DNA of 64,000 nt from Mycolicibacterium monacense (GCF_010731575.1 NZ_AP022617.1:2728001-2792000), one strand, 5' to 3'. Shown: positions 27,263 to 36,622, counted from the stretch's first letter. Notes: generated by a model from the sequence alone, not told the origin. Translations and numbers: made by a program.

Positions 27263-27745
27263 TTGGGCATCGTCACCACCACTTCGGACACCGCCTACAC
27301 CCATGCGCCAGAGGTGATCTACGACTTCGTCACCAATCCCGCGAACTGGACGAAGACCTATCCCGGCAGCAGCTACGTCGGCCGGCTGGAGAACCTGCCC
27401 CTGCAGGTGGGCGACACCTGGGAGGAAGGCGGACCCGACAGCGACCGGATCTTCACCTGGCAGCTCGCGATGGCCGTACGCCCGCGCCGGTGGGTGTTCA
27501 CCTCGGTGGGGCGCCTCGGGCACGATCGTGACGGCAACGGCGGTATGGACGGCCGGATCACCGTCGAATACGAATTCACCCGGCCGGGTGCCGACATCAC
27601 GCTGTTCCGCCGGACGATGACGATCGAGGCGCCCAAAGACGCTCCGATGCCCGACGGGTTCTTCCGTATCGTCAACCCCGCCAACATCGATCGGTACCAC
27701 GCCGCGGTCGCCCGGGAACTCGACGCGCTGCGCGTCACCGCCTGA
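27263..27745 (+). CDS. SRPBCC-fold (START/polyketide-cyclase-like) protein
   Basis: 160 residues of the helix-grip SRPBCC fold: YTHAPEVIYDFVTNPANWTKTYPG is the typical first strand-helix unit, and the end PANIDRYHAAVARELDAL is the long C-terminal helix. Such proteins bind hydrophobic ligands; no catalytic residues are evident. The TTG at 27263 is chosen because AGGAGG (27249-27254) is 8 nt upstream; GTG 27236 is the longer option. It is divergent from the acyl-CoA dehydrogenase across dyad copy B and converges on the esterase gene. Confidence 0.8.
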   Translation: MGIVTTTSDTAYTHAPEVIYDFVTNPANWTKTYPGSSYVGRLENLPLQVGDTWEEGGPDSDRIFTWQLAMAVRPRRWVFTSVGRLGHDRDGNGGMDGRITVEYEFTRPGADITLFRRTMTIEAPKDAPMPDGFFRIVNPANIDRYHAAVARELDALRVTA

Positions 27746-27752
27746 CCGCCGC

Positions 27753-28685
27753 TCACTGGTGGAGGGCCCGCCGCAGTGCGGTGCCCTGCAGGTCGAACAG
27801 TTGTCTGCTGATCTCCCAGTCCGGCAGCAGCGAATCGAACCCGTGGCAGGTACCCGGATACAGGTGGAGTTCGGTCGCCACCCCGGCGCCGACCAGTCGC
27901 CGCGCATAGTCCAGCGCTTCGTCACGCAGCGGGTCGAGTTCCGAGCAGCTGACGAACGCCGGCGGCAGCCCGGTGAGATCGGCCCTGCGCGCGGGTGCGA
28001 TCCCGGCGGGCTCGGTCCCGGGCGGAAGGTAGTGCCGCCACATCTGCTCGACGGCGGGACCGTCGAAGCCTGCAGTGGTGGCGAACTCCCGCTGCGACGG
28101 TGTGGGCCGGTCGTCGAGCACCGGCTGGTGCAGCAGCTGGAACACCACGGGCGGTGCGGTGCCCGCCGCCGACGCCTGCGCCAGCAGCGCGGCCAGCGCT
28201 CCCCCGGCGCTGCTGCCGGCGACCGCGACCCGTGACGGATCCACCTGGAGCTCGACGGCGTTGGCCACCACCCAGCGCAGCCCCGTCAGCGCATCGTCGA
28301 CTGCGGCGGGGTACCGGTGCTCGGGCGCGAGCCGGTAGTCGACCGAGACCACGGTGCACGCCGCGCGGCGCGCGAACTCGACACACTGGCGGTGATCGGT
28401 GTCCAGGTTGCCCAGCACGAAGGCGCCGGAATGGCAGTACACCACCGCCGGGGCCGGTGACGGGCCGCCGCGGTAGATCCGGACGCCGATCGAGGCATGC
28501 CCGAATCGAGCTGTGCGGTCGTCGATCTCGACACCGGTGGTGTCCACCGTCGCCGCCGCCTCGGCGCGCCGACCGTCGAGTGATTGCCGCACCGCGGGCA
28601 GCGTCTCCGCGGACAGGTCGGTACGGGCGGCGGCGAAGCGCAGCAGGGCGGGGTCCAGGCGAGCCGCGACGTCGGACACTGTCAC
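27753..28685 (-). CDS. Alpha/beta hydrolase, hormone-sensitive-lipase (HSL) family
   Basis: 310-residue esterase/lipase. The oxyanion-hole motif HGGG is present as HSGAF (about residue 85), the nucleophile is in GSSAGG (about residue 157), the acid is in SELDPLRDE and the His in GTCHGFDSL. The family hydrolyses carboxylic esters and some lactones. It is the last gene of the ten-gene minus-strand operon, 10 nt after the kinase-like gene, which would suit ring-opened ester or lactone hydrolysis after the Baeyer-Villiger enzyme (inference). Confidence 0.9.
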   Translation of the reverse strand: MTVSDVAARLDPALLRFAAARTDLSAETLPAVRQSLDGRRAEAAATVDTTGVEIDDRTARFGHASIGVRIYRGGPSPAPAVVYCHSGAFVLGNLDTDHRQCVEFARRAACTVVSVDYRLAPEHRYPAAVDDALTGLRWVVANAVELQVDPSRVAVAGSSAGGALAALLAQASAAGTAPPVVFQLLHQPVLDDRPTPSQREFATTAGFDGPAVEQMWRHYLPPGTEPAGIAPARRADLTGLPPAFVSCSELDPLRDEALDYARRLVGAGVATELHLYPGTCHGFDSLLPDWEISRQLFDLQGTALRRALHQ

Positions 28686-28695
28686 GCCGCCGACC

Positions 28696-29799
28696 TCAGG
28701 GCACCGTGGGTTCGAGTGACGTGACCTCGGCGAGCCGTTCGGGCCGGATGTCCACGGGTCCGGCCTCGATCTGCTCGGTGACGCCCAGGTCCGCCAGCCC
28801 GACCTGGGTCAGCAGGTTCGCGCCGGCGGCGGCCAGGACGAGCTTCATGTCGTCGGAGCGACCCTCGTCGAACAGCATCGCACCGATGAGGCAGATGACC
28901 GCCATCTTGTATGCATTGAAGGCGCGGTACCAGGGTCGATTCTCGACGGTGATGCCGCTGACCGCCTCGTAGTGCGCGATGAAATCGTCGATGCTCAAGG
29001 CGTTTTCGTGGCTGGTGAGGCCGACCGGCTGCATGCACAGCAGTTCCATCCAGCCGATGTCGGTGAGCGGGTCGCCGACAGTGGTCATCTCCCAGTCGAA
29101 GACCGCGCTGACCTCGTCGCCGACGAACGCGAAGTTCCCCGGTTTGGCGTCGCCGTGCACCAGGGTCACCCGGGGCGACGGTGCCGGCACGGTGTCCCGG
29201 AGGGTCTGCAGGAGCCGCTCGAGTGCGGGCAGGGGTCCGCGCTGCACCCGGTGCATCTCACCGGCCCAGTGCTCGATCTCGCGCTCGAGGTGCGTTGCCG
29301 GGTCGTCCAACTCACGCAGGCCGGTGGCGTCGAGGTCCACCGAGTGGATGGCCGCGAGTTGTTCGGCGAGGCTTTCGCACATCCGGCGGATCCGCGCGGG
29401 CGTGACGACGTCGCCCTGGGGTACGTCCATCTCGTACACCGTCCCCGCGACTCGCTCCATGATGAGGAAGGGTCGGCCGAGGACCTCACCGGACGCGTCG
29501 AGCCACATGACCCGCGGGACGCGAACAGCGGTGTCGGCCAGCGCCTTCAGGATCCGGTACTGCCTCGGCAGATCGTAGGGTTCGAGCAGCGCAGGCGGCG
29601 TCGGCCGCAACCGCAGGACCGCGTCGTGGCGTTCCTCGTCGGCGCCTCGCCGGACGACGATGGTCAGCACCATCATCTCCGCCGAGTGTCCGAAGGTGAC
29701 GCGGTCGAGGCCCTCGACCACCACGTCGTCGGCGCCGGGAAGCCGGCTGTGCAGCCATCCTCGGAGCCGTTCGGCGACCCCGCCGTCGTCGTGCATCAT
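28696..29799 (-). CDS. Phosphotransferase (aminoglycoside-phosphotransferase-like kinase)
   Basis: 367 residues of the APH/choline-kinase fold. VTFGHSAEMMVLTI forms the nucleotide-binding strand region, VLRLRP holds the probable ATP-binding Lys/Arg position, LVHGDAKPGNFAF is the Brenner catalytic loop (Asp and Asn) and AVFDWEMTTVGDPLTDIGW is the metal-binding DxD-type block. Related proteins in actinobacteria and ACAD10 phosphorylate small hydroxy compounds linked to acyl-CoA metabolism. ATG 29799 is preferred over TTG 29805 because AGGGGAG is 6 nt upstream. The substrate is unknown. Confidence 0.88.
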   Translation of the reverse strand: MMHDDGGVAERLRGWLHSRLPGADDVVVEGLDRVTFGHSAEMMVLTIVVRRGADEERHDAVLRLRPTPPALLEPYDLPRQYRILKALADTAVRVPRVMWLDASGEVLGRPFLIMERVAGTVYEMDVPQGDVVTPARIRRMCESLAEQLAAIHSVDLDATGLRELDDPATHLEREIEHWAGEMHRVQRGPLPALERLLQTLRDTVPAPSPRVTLVHGDAKPGNFAFVGDEVSAVFDWEMTTVGDPLTDIGWMELLCMQPVGLTSHENALSIDDFIAHYEAVSGITVENRPWYRAFNAYKMAVICLIGAMLFDEGRSDDMKLVLAAAGANLLTQVGLADLGVTEQIEAGPVDIRPERLAEVTSLEPTVP

Positions 29800-29801
29800 C
29801 G

Positions 29802-30935
29802 TCAACTCCCCTGTTCGGCGTCGGCAGGCAGCCGGTCAACCGGTGTCTTGTCCTGGGTGAACGACGACATGTCCATCGGCGCCCAGTTGGGATAGCGTGC
29901 GTAGGCCCTACCGCCCATGAGGATCTCGAAGACGCCCCACCCGGTGCGCCCGTCGAAGTCGAACCGCATCAGCTGGTCGATCGCCATGGCCTTGTCCTCG
30001 GTCTCGACGAGTTCGTCGCGATCGGTGGAATCCCATCGGTAGTGGATGAAATACGCACCGTCCCCGAGATCCTCGTGTCGGCACTTGGCCATGGGCAGAC
30101 CGTAGTAGGCGTTCACGTGCTGGTTCGGCGATTCGGCCGATACGCGGTAGGTCTCGCCGTCCTCGTCGGTGAACACCAGGTTCGCGCGGGCCGGCCGTTT
30201 GCGGTCGTCGTCGAATTCCACGTCGTGGTCGATCGACACGAAACGCTTCGACAGCGTCCCGTCGTTGTGCACGATCCCACCGTCGACGTAGGAGACCCCG
30301 CCGTCAGAGGTTTCCAGGATCCATGCCTCGATGGCCCGGTCCTCGAATCCCGCGTCCAGCCAGAGCCAGAAGTCGATCTCGTCCGCCACGCGCACCCCGA
30401 ACGTCCGGTCGCGGCCGCCGTGAAAACCGTCGACCGAGATTCGTTCGCCGTCGATGTCGACCCAACCGGTCCAGGTGCCTGGCTCCTTCATGTGGTACAT
30501 GTCGGCGATCACCCGGCCGTCCGCGTTGTGCACCTTCATCGGCAGCATCTCCCATATCGGGGCGGTCGGCTCGTAGTACAGCTCCCAGCTGATCCCCGAA
30601 TCATTCGGCGCCACCTCGAGTTTCCACTTCTTCAGCGGCTCGACGCAGGTCCAGCGCATCGGGCCGGCTCCGACGTCGGAGCGCTCACCGCCGCCGACCG
30701 GCCGGCCCGCCATCAGGTCGTAGTGCCTGCCGTCGGCCAGCGTCACCTTGACGTAGCCGAGTCCGGACCGGGTGTTCGGGTTGTTGCCGTAGCCCGACGC
30801 CAGCAGCATCGAACCGTCCGGCGATGCCGCGAAGAAGTAGCAGCGGTCCGACCAGGTGGAGTCGGGATGGTGCACCTCGTCGAAGGGCCGGGGCAGTTGG
30901 TGGGTGAACGATTCGTCGGCCGCCGAGTAACCCAT
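29802..30935 (-). CDS. Beta-rich AttH/CrtC-like protein, function unknown
   Basis: 377 residues, strongly beta-rich with many aromatic residues (WSDRCYFFAASPDG, GAGPMRWTCVEPLKKWKLEV, SVDGFHGGRDRTFGVR). The pattern resembles the double-lipocalin AttH/CrtC (hydroxyneurosporene-synthase-like) group, where FHGxRDxxFGVR-type text is typical, but this is only a tentative match. There is no signal peptide. Such genes often sit beside APH-like kinases in mycobacterial catabolic clusters, as here. The start at 30935 follows the small membrane protein gene by 3 nt. Confidence 0.65.
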   Translation of the reverse strand: MGYSAADESFTHQLPRPFDEVHHPDSTWSDRCYFFAASPDGSMLLASGYGNNPNTRSGLGYVKVTLADGRHYDLMAGRPVGGGERSDVGAGPMRWTCVEPLKKWKLEVAPNDSGISWELYYEPTAPIWEMLPMKVHNADGRVIADMYHMKEPGTWTGWVDIDGERISVDGFHGGRDRTFGVRVADEIDFWLWLDAGFEDRAIEAWILETSDGGVSYVDGGIVHNDGTLSKRFVSIDHDVEFDDDRKRPARANLVFTDEDGETYRVSAESPNQHVNAYYGLPMAKCRHEDLGDGAYFIHYRWDSTDRDELVETEDKAMAIDQLMRFDFDGRTGWGVFEILMGGRAYARYPNWAPMDMSSFTQDKTPVDRLPADAEQGS

Positions 30936-30938
30936 GGC

Positions 30939-31340
30939 TCAATGTCCTTTCTGCGGGCGGCCTCGGTGCGGGCCCGCGCCGGACAGTGCGTACGCCGCGG
31001 CGGCCCCGAACACCGACGCGGTGACCGCTGTGGTGATCCGGGACTGCCGGTCCAGGGCGGGTGACCGAACGCCCGTGGCGACCTCGACCGCCGTCAGGCC
31101 GATCACGGCGCCCAACGCAGACCGGGCGCCACCGCCGCTGAGCAGGATCGCGCCGATGGCTGCTTCACGCATGGCGTACATCTGGGTGAGGTGGTTGCGC
31201 TCGGCAGCACCCGCACCCGAGTTCCGCGTGTTGCTCAGCCGCTGCGGCGCCACCGTTCCGGCGGCGCCGACGATCAGCATGAGCGCACCCATGACACCTT
31301 GGATGCGGCGTGAGGTGGGGGGACTGGGGATCCGGCTCAT
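30939..31340 (-). CDS. Small membrane protein, DUF4267-like
   Basis: 133 residues with about four hydrophobic segments (GVMGALMLIVGAAGTVAP, MREAAIGAILLSG, ALGAVIGLTAVEV, VTASVFGAAAAYALSG), so probably an integral membrane protein. The arrangement, with MYAMREAAIGAILL, resembles DUF4267 proteins. Function unknown. It lies 25 nt downstream of the monooxygenase and 3 nt before the next gene, inside the operon. Confidence 0.65.
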   Translation of the reverse strand: MSRIPSPPTSRRIQGVMGALMLIVGAAGTVAPQRLSNTRNSGAGAAERNHLTQMYAMREAAIGAILLSGGGARSALGAVIGLTAVEVATGVRSPALDRQSRITTAVTASVFGAAAAYALSGAGPHRGRPQKGH

Positions 31341-31365
31341 CGGTGGTGACTCCTCGTGTGGTCGG

Positions 31366-32895
31366 TCATCGGTCGGCCATCGTGTGGGTGTGCACGGCGA
31401 TGGCCGGGACGCGTGCGGGTGGGTCGAAGGTGTAGTCGCGGGGGCGGAATCGCCGTGTCATCAGCCAGAATGCGCGGGCGCTGCGTGGCCACTGGGTGAC
31501 CACCCGGCCGTTGGCGGCCCGGAAGTAGTTGCTGCACCGGGTCGTCCACACCGTGCCCGTCATCCACGTGTCGATCTTCTCGATGTAATCGACCATGGTC
31601 TGGGGCCGCACGGCGACGTACGACCGCCGGCGGCGGCGCATGTGGGCGAGTGCGCGCACGATGTAGTGGGCCTGAGCCTCGAGGATGAAGATCACGCTGT
31701 TGGATCCGACGTTCGTGTTCGGCCCGTAGAGCATGAAGAAGTTCGGGAAGCCCGGGACCGCCATCCCGAGATAGGCGTAGGCGCCGTCGCGCCATCTGTC
31801 CCGCAGCGTGCCGTCCTCGCCGGTGACCTCGATCTGGCCGAGGTAGTCGGCCGCGGCGTAGCCGGTGGCGCACAGCACCACGTCGACGTCCAGCTCGGTG
31901 CCGTCGTCGGTCACCAGGGACCGCTGCCGGAGCGTCCGGGCCGCGCTGGAGACCACCTCGACGTGTGGTCGGGTCAGCGTCTGCAGGTAATCGGTGGCGA
32001 ACACCAATCGCTTGCAGCCCAACGGGTGTGTGGGCGTCAGCTTGCGCCGCAACTCCTCGTCCGGCACCGTCGCCTCCAGGACGCGGGTGGCGATGCCCTT
32101 GAACTCCTGGGTCTTGTCGCTGCCGTTCTCGATGACGGAGATGTTGCGTTCGCTGCGCAGCCACAGCCTGGTCCGGTACACCCGTTTGGCCAGCGGGATG
32201 TGGGCGAAGAGCCATTTCTCGCGCTCGGTGTACGGGCGGTCGGGTTTGGGCAGGATCCAGGTCGGTGAGCGCTGCACCGAATACACCTTCGACGCGACCT
32301 TGGCGACCTCCGGAAGGAGTTGCGCCGCAGTGGACCCCGTACCGAGTACGGCCACCCGCGCCCCCGTCAGATCCACCGAATGGTCCCACCGGGCGGTGTG
32401 CATCACCACGCCGGTGAAGGGTTCCTCCTCCACCAGATCCGGCATCACCGGCCGGGTGAACATGCCCACCGCGGAGACCACCACGTCGAACCGGTGCGAC
32501 TCGCCCGCGGCGGTGCGCAGCTCCCAGTTCCGGGAGTCGGCGTCCCAGCGGGCCGAGACGATCTCGGTCCGCAGTCGCAGGTGGTTGTCGAGTCGGTGAC
32601 GGCGGGCGCAGGTCTCGAAGTAGTCGAGGATCTCCGGTTGCGCCGACCACAACCGCGACCAGTTCGCGTTGAGGTCGAACGAGTACGAGTACAGATGGGA
32701 TTTCACGTCGCACGCCAGGCCCGGGTAGGTGTTCACGCGCCAGGTGCCGCCGACGCCGTCCTCGCGGTCGAAGATCGTGAAATCGTCGAAACCGGCCTTC
32801 TCGAGGAAGATCCCGAGGGCCAGCCCGCCTGGGCCGGCGCCGATGATTCCGACAGACGGCGATTTCGTCACCGCAGATTTCCTCAAGGCTCTCAT
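31366..32895 (-). CDS. Flavin-containing / Baeyer-Villiger-type monooxygenase
   Basis: 509-residue FAD- and NADPH-dependent monooxygenase. The first Rossmann motif GAGPGGLALGI is at residues 19-29, the second GTGSTAAQLLPEV near 185. Between them FTGVVMHTARWD matches the type I Baeyer-Villiger fingerprint FxGxxxHxxxW[PD]. The end contains NVGSNSVIFILEAQ. Such enzymes insert oxygen next to a ketone to give an ester or lactone. ATG 32895 overlaps the SDR stop (ATGA). Neighbouring dehydrogenases could supply the ketone. Confidence 0.92.
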   Translation of the reverse strand: MRALRKSAVTKSPSVGIIGAGPGGLALGIFLEKAGFDDFTIFDREDGVGGTWRVNTYPGLACDVKSHLYSYSFDLNANWSRLWSAQPEILDYFETCARRHRLDNHLRLRTEIVSARWDADSRNWELRTAAGESHRFDVVVSAVGMFTRPVMPDLVEEEPFTGVVMHTARWDHSVDLTGARVAVLGTGSTAAQLLPEVAKVASKVYSVQRSPTWILPKPDRPYTEREKWLFAHIPLAKRVYRTRLWLRSERNISVIENGSDKTQEFKGIATRVLEATVPDEELRRKLTPTHPLGCKRLVFATDYLQTLTRPHVEVVSSAARTLRQRSLVTDDGTELDVDVVLCATGYAAADYLGQIEVTGEDGTLRDRWRDGAYAYLGMAVPGFPNFFMLYGPNTNVGSNSVIFILEAQAHYIVRALAHMRRRRRSYVAVRPQTMVDYIEKIDTWMTGTVWTTRCSNYFRAANGRVVTQWPRSARAFWLMTRRFRPRDYTFDPPARVPAIAVHTHTMADR

Positions 32896-33614
32896 CCGAT
32901 CTGCAGGGTTTGGCCGCCGTCGACGACCAGTTCGGATCCGGTGATGAACGACGCCTGGTCCGACAGCAGGAACGCGACGGCGTCGGCGATCTCGACCGGT
33001 TTGCCGATCCGGCCGAGTACCGCCCTGGCCGCCAGGCGGGTCTGGGTGTCCGGGTCGAGCATCGGTGTCTCGACGGGTCCGGGGAACACGGCGTTGACCC
33101 GGATGCCGTCGACCGCGAGCTCGGCGGCGGTGACCTGGGTCAGCCCGCGCAGCGCCCATTTGGCCGACCCGTAGGCGGCGTGGTGCGGGAACGGCCGTAT
33201 CGCGCCTGTGCTGCACGTGTTGACGATCGCCGCGCCGTCGGCGGCCTTCAGGTGCTCCAGCACGGCCTGGATGCCCAGGAACGGGCCCAGACAGTTCACC
33301 CGCCAGCTGTTCTCGAAGGCGGCCGGGGTCTCGTCGGCGATCGGCGCGCGGTGCAGCACACCGGCGTTGTTGACCAGCGCGGTGAGCGCACCGAACCGCT
33401 CGACGGTGTCCGCGACGGCGGCTGCCCACTGCTGCGCCGAGGTGACGTCCAACTCGATCGCCAGCACGTCGTCACCGAGATCGGCGACGGCGGTGCGCAG
33501 TTCGTCGATCAGCACATCGCAGGCCGCCACGCGGTACCCGTCGGCGTGCAGGCGCGCCACGATCGCGGCGCCCTGTCCGCGCGCCGCGCCGGTGACCAGC
33601 GCGACCCGGTTCAC
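32892..33614 (-). CDS. Short-chain dehydrogenase/reductase
   Basis: 240-residue classical SDR. Cofactor motif TGAARGQG (residues 8-15), NNAG (about 83-86), catalytic Ser in NTCSTGA, and the YGSAK Tyr-Lys pair (about 152-156); the C-terminus FITGSELVVDGGQ is typical. CDVLIDELR after strand 2 carries an Asp, suggesting NAD rather than NADP. It probably interconverts an alcohol and ketone in the same pathway as the Baeyer-Villiger enzyme. Both ends overlap neighbouring genes by 4 nt. Confidence 0.92.
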   Translation of the reverse strand: MNRVALVTGAARGQGAAIVARLHADGYRVAACDVLIDELRTAVADLGDDVLAIELDVTSAQQWAAAVADTVERFGALTALVNNAGVLHRAPIADETPAAFENSWRVNCLGPFLGIQAVLEHLKAADGAAIVNTCSTGAIRPFPHHAAYGSAKWALRGLTQVTAAELAVDGIRVNAVFPGPVETPMLDPDTQTRLAARAVLGRIGKPVEIADAVAFLLSDQASFITGSELVVDGGQTLQIG

Positions 33615-34402
33615 CGGTATCCCCCGGCGGACTCCGGTGGCCGGGCTTCGACGGCTCTCGCCTCGGCGAGGTGGTCGGTCGCACCGCGTCGCAGCGCCTG
33701 GGATTCCGAGGCGAGGGTGATCATCCGGAAGCCCATGTGGGCGGCGGTGTTTCCGACCGCACCGTTACCGGCGTGCACACCGGCCACCAGACCTGCGCCG
33801 GTCGCGGCGGTGACCACGTGCGACATCGCGTCGCGCACCTCCGGCGTGCGCCACGCCGACGTCGGGTCGTAGCCCATCGAGATCGCCAGATCGGCGGGCC
33901 CGACGTACAGACCGCTCAGGCCGGGTACGGCGCAGACGTCGGCGAGCGCCGAAACCCCCTGCGCGGTCTCGATCATCGCGAACACACTCACCCTGCTCTC
34001 GAGGTCGGCCGGGTGGTGCCCCAGACTCGGCCGCAGGGGTCCGAAACTGCGCACCCCGGCCGGCGGGTACCGGGTGGCGGCGACCGCTGCCGCCGCCTCG
34101 TCTGCGGACTCGACCATGGCGATGACCACCGCATCGGCGCCGGCGTCGAGTACCCGGCCGATCGGCGCGGCGTCCGCGGTGGGCAACCGCACGACGGTGG
34201 CGATCGGCACGTGCTCGAGGCGGCGCAGCATCGAGGCCGCATCCGCGTCGTCGAGATAGCCGTGCTGACAGTCGATGCCGACGTAGTCGTAGCCGGCGGT
34301 GGCGAACGCCTCGGGTCCGATCGCGGTCGGGCCGACGACCCAGCCGCCGAACACCGGCCCGCCCGTGTCGAGGGCGTCCGCAAGCCTGCTGCGGGCGGTC
34401 AT
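33611..34402 (-). CDS. HpcH/HpaI-family aldolase/lyase
   Basis: 263-residue TIM-barrel class II aldolase of the HpcH/HpaI (citrate-lyase-beta-like) group. Landmarks are FGGWVVGPTAIGPEAFA, YDYVGIDCQHGYLD (catalytic His region), VFAMIETAQGVSAL (metal Glu) and LYVGPADLAISMG (metal Asp). Members cleave 2-keto-4-hydroxy acids to pyruvate plus an aldehyde. ATG 34402 overlaps the MDR stop; the much longer open frame upstream is shadow sequence. It fits a ring-cleavage side-chain step in the operon (inference). Confidence 0.92.
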   Translation of the reverse strand: MTARSRLADALDTGGPVFGGWVVGPTAIGPEAFATAGYDYVGIDCQHGYLDDADAASMLRRLEHVPIATVVRLPTADAAPIGRVLDAGADAVVIAMVESADEAAAAVAATRYPPAGVRSFGPLRPSLGHHPADLESRVSVFAMIETAQGVSALADVCAVPGLSGLYVGPADLAISMGYDPTSAWRTPEVRDAMSHVVTAATGAGLVAGVHAGNGAVGNTAAHMGFRMITLASESQALRRGATDHLAEARAVEARPPESAGGYR

Positions 34403-35364
34403 CGGGTGATCGCGATCTTGACGCGGCCGGGTGTCGGACGGCATGCCAGTTCGAACGCCGCCTGTACGTCGTCGACGTCGAAGGTGTGGGTGACGTAGGC
34501 GGGCAGCAGGTCGGGGTGTGCGCGGGCGAACTCGTCGGCTGCCGCGAGCATCCGGCGGCGTTCCAGCGTCACACCGGATTTGAGGGTGAGGTTGTTGCGC
34601 AGCATCAACCGCATGCTGATCGGATAGGCGTCGTCGTCGGCGACTCCGAAATAGAACACGGTTCCGCCGAACGCGACCGCTTCGATCGCGTGGTTGAGGG
34701 TGGCCACCTGATGGCCGACGGCTTCGATCACCACGTCGGGCCGGTCGGTGCCCAGATGGCTGACCCACCGGTCGCTGGTCGCACGGACGACGGTGTCGAC
34801 GCCGAACGCGGGTCCCACCGCGGTGCGGTCGACGGGGTCGACACCGGTGACGTGCTGCGCCCCTGCCGCTTTCGCGAGGTAGGAGAACAGCAGCCCGATC
34901 GAACCCTGGCCGATGACCGCGACGTGGTGGCCGCGGAGGTCGGGGAGCTGTTCGACAGCGTACAGCACGCACGCCAGCGGTTGCAGTGCGACGGCGTGGT
35001 GCGGCGGCAGCGCGGGATCGTATGCGGCCAGCCCGTCGCCGTCGGCCACGACGAACTCCATCAGGCCGTCGAAACCCGATGCCCACCCGACCACCAGGTC
35101 ACCGCGGCGATGTGCGGGGTGGCGGCTTCCGGCCACCTCCCCCACGACTTCGTGGATCGGGAAGCCGTTCATCTCCGCGGCGCTGACCCCGGTGTCCGAC
35201 GGCAGCCGCCCCTTGGCGCCGCGGAAGCCCGGTAGATCACTTCCGCAGATCCCCGCCGACAGGAACCGCAGCAGTACCTGCCCGTCGCGCAGTCCTTCGA
35301 CGGACGGCGCGGGCAGCTCGAGTTTCTCGAAGGTGTACGGCGCCACCAAGCGATACGCCCACAC
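34399..35364 (-). CDS. Medium-chain (zinc-type) alcohol dehydrogenase, short variant
   Basis: 321-residue MDR protein. The catalytic-zinc Cys is in SAGICGSDLPG and the His in FPIHEVVGEV, where Ile replaces the Gly of the usual GHE. The Rossmann motif is GQGSIGLL (about 150-157). The four-Cys structural-zinc lobe is absent, which accounts for the short length. The GTG at 35364 is chosen because GGAGG is 9 nt upstream and the start lies 1 nt past the P450 stop; the frame is open to 35400. Substrate unknown. Confidence 0.88.
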   Translation of the reverse strand: MWAYRLVAPYTFEKLELPAPSVEGLRDGQVLLRFLSAGICGSDLPGFRGAKGRLPSDTGVSAAEMNGFPIHEVVGEVAGSRHPAHRRGDLVVGWASGFDGLMEFVVADGDGLAAYDPALPPHHAVALQPLACVLYAVEQLPDLRGHHVAVIGQGSIGLLFSYLAKAAGAQHVTGVDPVDRTAVGPAFGVDTVVRATSDRWVSHLGTDRPDVVIEAVGHQVATLNHAIEAVAFGGTVFYFGVADDDAYPISMRLMLRNNLTLKSGVTLERRRMLAAADEFARAHPDLLPAYVTHTFDVDDVQAAFELACRPTPGRVKIAITR

Positions 35365-35365
35365 G

Positions 35366-36622
35366 TCAGACGCCCTCCACCTGGACCTCCACCGGGACAC
35401 TGTTCCAGCCCCACTGGAAGCTCGACGGGGGCCGTGACGCGCGTTCGGCGTCCACGGTGAATTCCGGCACGCGCCTGAGCCATTCGGTCACCATGATGCC
35501 GATCTCGAGACGGGCCAGGTGCACCCCGAGGCAGAAGTGCTGCCCGCGCCCGAACGCCAGCAGGCGTTCGATGCGCCGGTCCCAGACGAACTCGTCGGGA
35601 TCGGGGTACTCCCGCTCGTCGCGGTTGGCCGACGCCAGCAGCGTGATGATGCGCTGACCGGGTTCGATGGTGGTGCCGTGGATCGTGAACGGCCTGCGCA
35701 CGGTGCGCGCGAACCACTGCGCGGGTGCGCAGTAGCGGATCATCTCCTCGCGCGCCATCGGCACATGGGCCGCCGGATCGGCGCGCACCTGCGCCAGCTG
35801 CTCGGGGCGACGGAAGAGTTCCCACAGCCCGTGCGCCACGATCTTCGGCACCGTCTCCGTTCCGCCGATGAAGACACCGAGCATCTGCACGGCCGCCTCG
35901 GTGTCGGTCAGCGGGGTCCCGTCGGGTTTGCGGTAGTCGAGCAGCGAGTCGACGATCGGCATGTCGTCGCCGCGGCGTTCGGCGCGCCGACGCGCGACGA
36001 GCGGGGTCAGGTACTCGAGATAGCCGGGCCGGGCATTGGCGACCTCGACGCCGCTGCCGGGCTGGGCGAGGCTGCCGGCGTTGACGGTGGCCAGTACGTC
36101 GGCGGCGAGTTCGGTTGGCAGCCCGATCAGTTCGCACACCATGGATGCGGCGACGATGCCGCCGTAATCGGCGGTGAGGTCGAACCGTCCCTTCGGCAGC
36201 AGTTCGTCGAGCCGTTCGTTGGCCAGTTCCCGGATCCGGTCGGCCAGCCGGCTCACCGACCTCGGCCGGAACGGACCGGAGGTGCACCGTCGCACGTCGG
36301 TGTAGACGGGCGCGTCGTAGTTGGCGTGGAACGGCATCGGCGACAGGGGCGGATCCGGCACGGGGCCGGTGTTGTGGGTGGCCAGCACGGCGGTCGACGG
36401 CAGGGTGCCCTCCGAGGCGACGAACGTCCCGTCGTTGACCTCGAGGACCTGCCAGATGTCCTCGAACCGCGAGAGGGCGTAGGTGTCCCACTTGTCCACG
36501 TAGTAGAGCGGGTGTTCGTCGCGCAGGGTGCGGTAGAACGGCAGCGGGTCGGCCATCACGGCGGCATCGAATGGATCGTACGAGAACTGTTGCGTCACTG
36601 GGCTCTTCCGGGCGTCGTTCAC
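35366..36622 (-). CDS. Cytochrome P450
   Basis: 418-residue soluble bacterial P450. The I-helix has VFIGGTETVPK (GGxET oxygen-activation motif), the K-helix REEMIRY (ExxR-type), and the heme loop FGRGQHFCLGVHLARLE with the axial Cys about residue 358. The GTG at 36622 overlaps the stop of the NIPSNAP-like gene (GTGA). It heads the oxidative part of the operon and may hydroxylate the pathway substrate; electron supply could come from the ferredoxin at 39461. Confidence 0.94.
   Translation of the reverse strand: MNDARKSPVTQQFSYDPFDAAVMADPLPFYRTLRDEHPLYYVDKWDTYALSRFEDIWQVLEVNDGTFVASEGTLPSTAVLATHNTGPVPDPPLSPMPFHANYDAPVYTDVRRCTSGPFRPRSVSRLADRIRELANERLDELLPKGRFDLTADYGGIVAASMVCELIGLPTELAADVLATVNAGSLAQPGSGVEVANARPGYLEYLTPLVARRRAERRGDDMPIVDSLLDYRKPDGTPLTDTEAAVQMLGVFIGGTETVPKIVAHGLWELFRRPEQLAQVRADPAAHVPMAREEMIRYCAPAQWFARTVRRPFTIHGTTIEPGQRIITLLASANRDEREYPDPDEFVWDRRIERLLAFGRGQHFCLGVHLARLEIGIMVTEWLRRVPEFTVDAERASRPPSSFQWGWNSVPVEVQVEGV

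Noticed and set aside
33611..35086. 491-codon frame through the aldolase and MDR genes
   Set aside because: Only the part from 34402 carries the HpcH/HpaI family text; the rest is low-complexity shadow sequence of the MDR gene.
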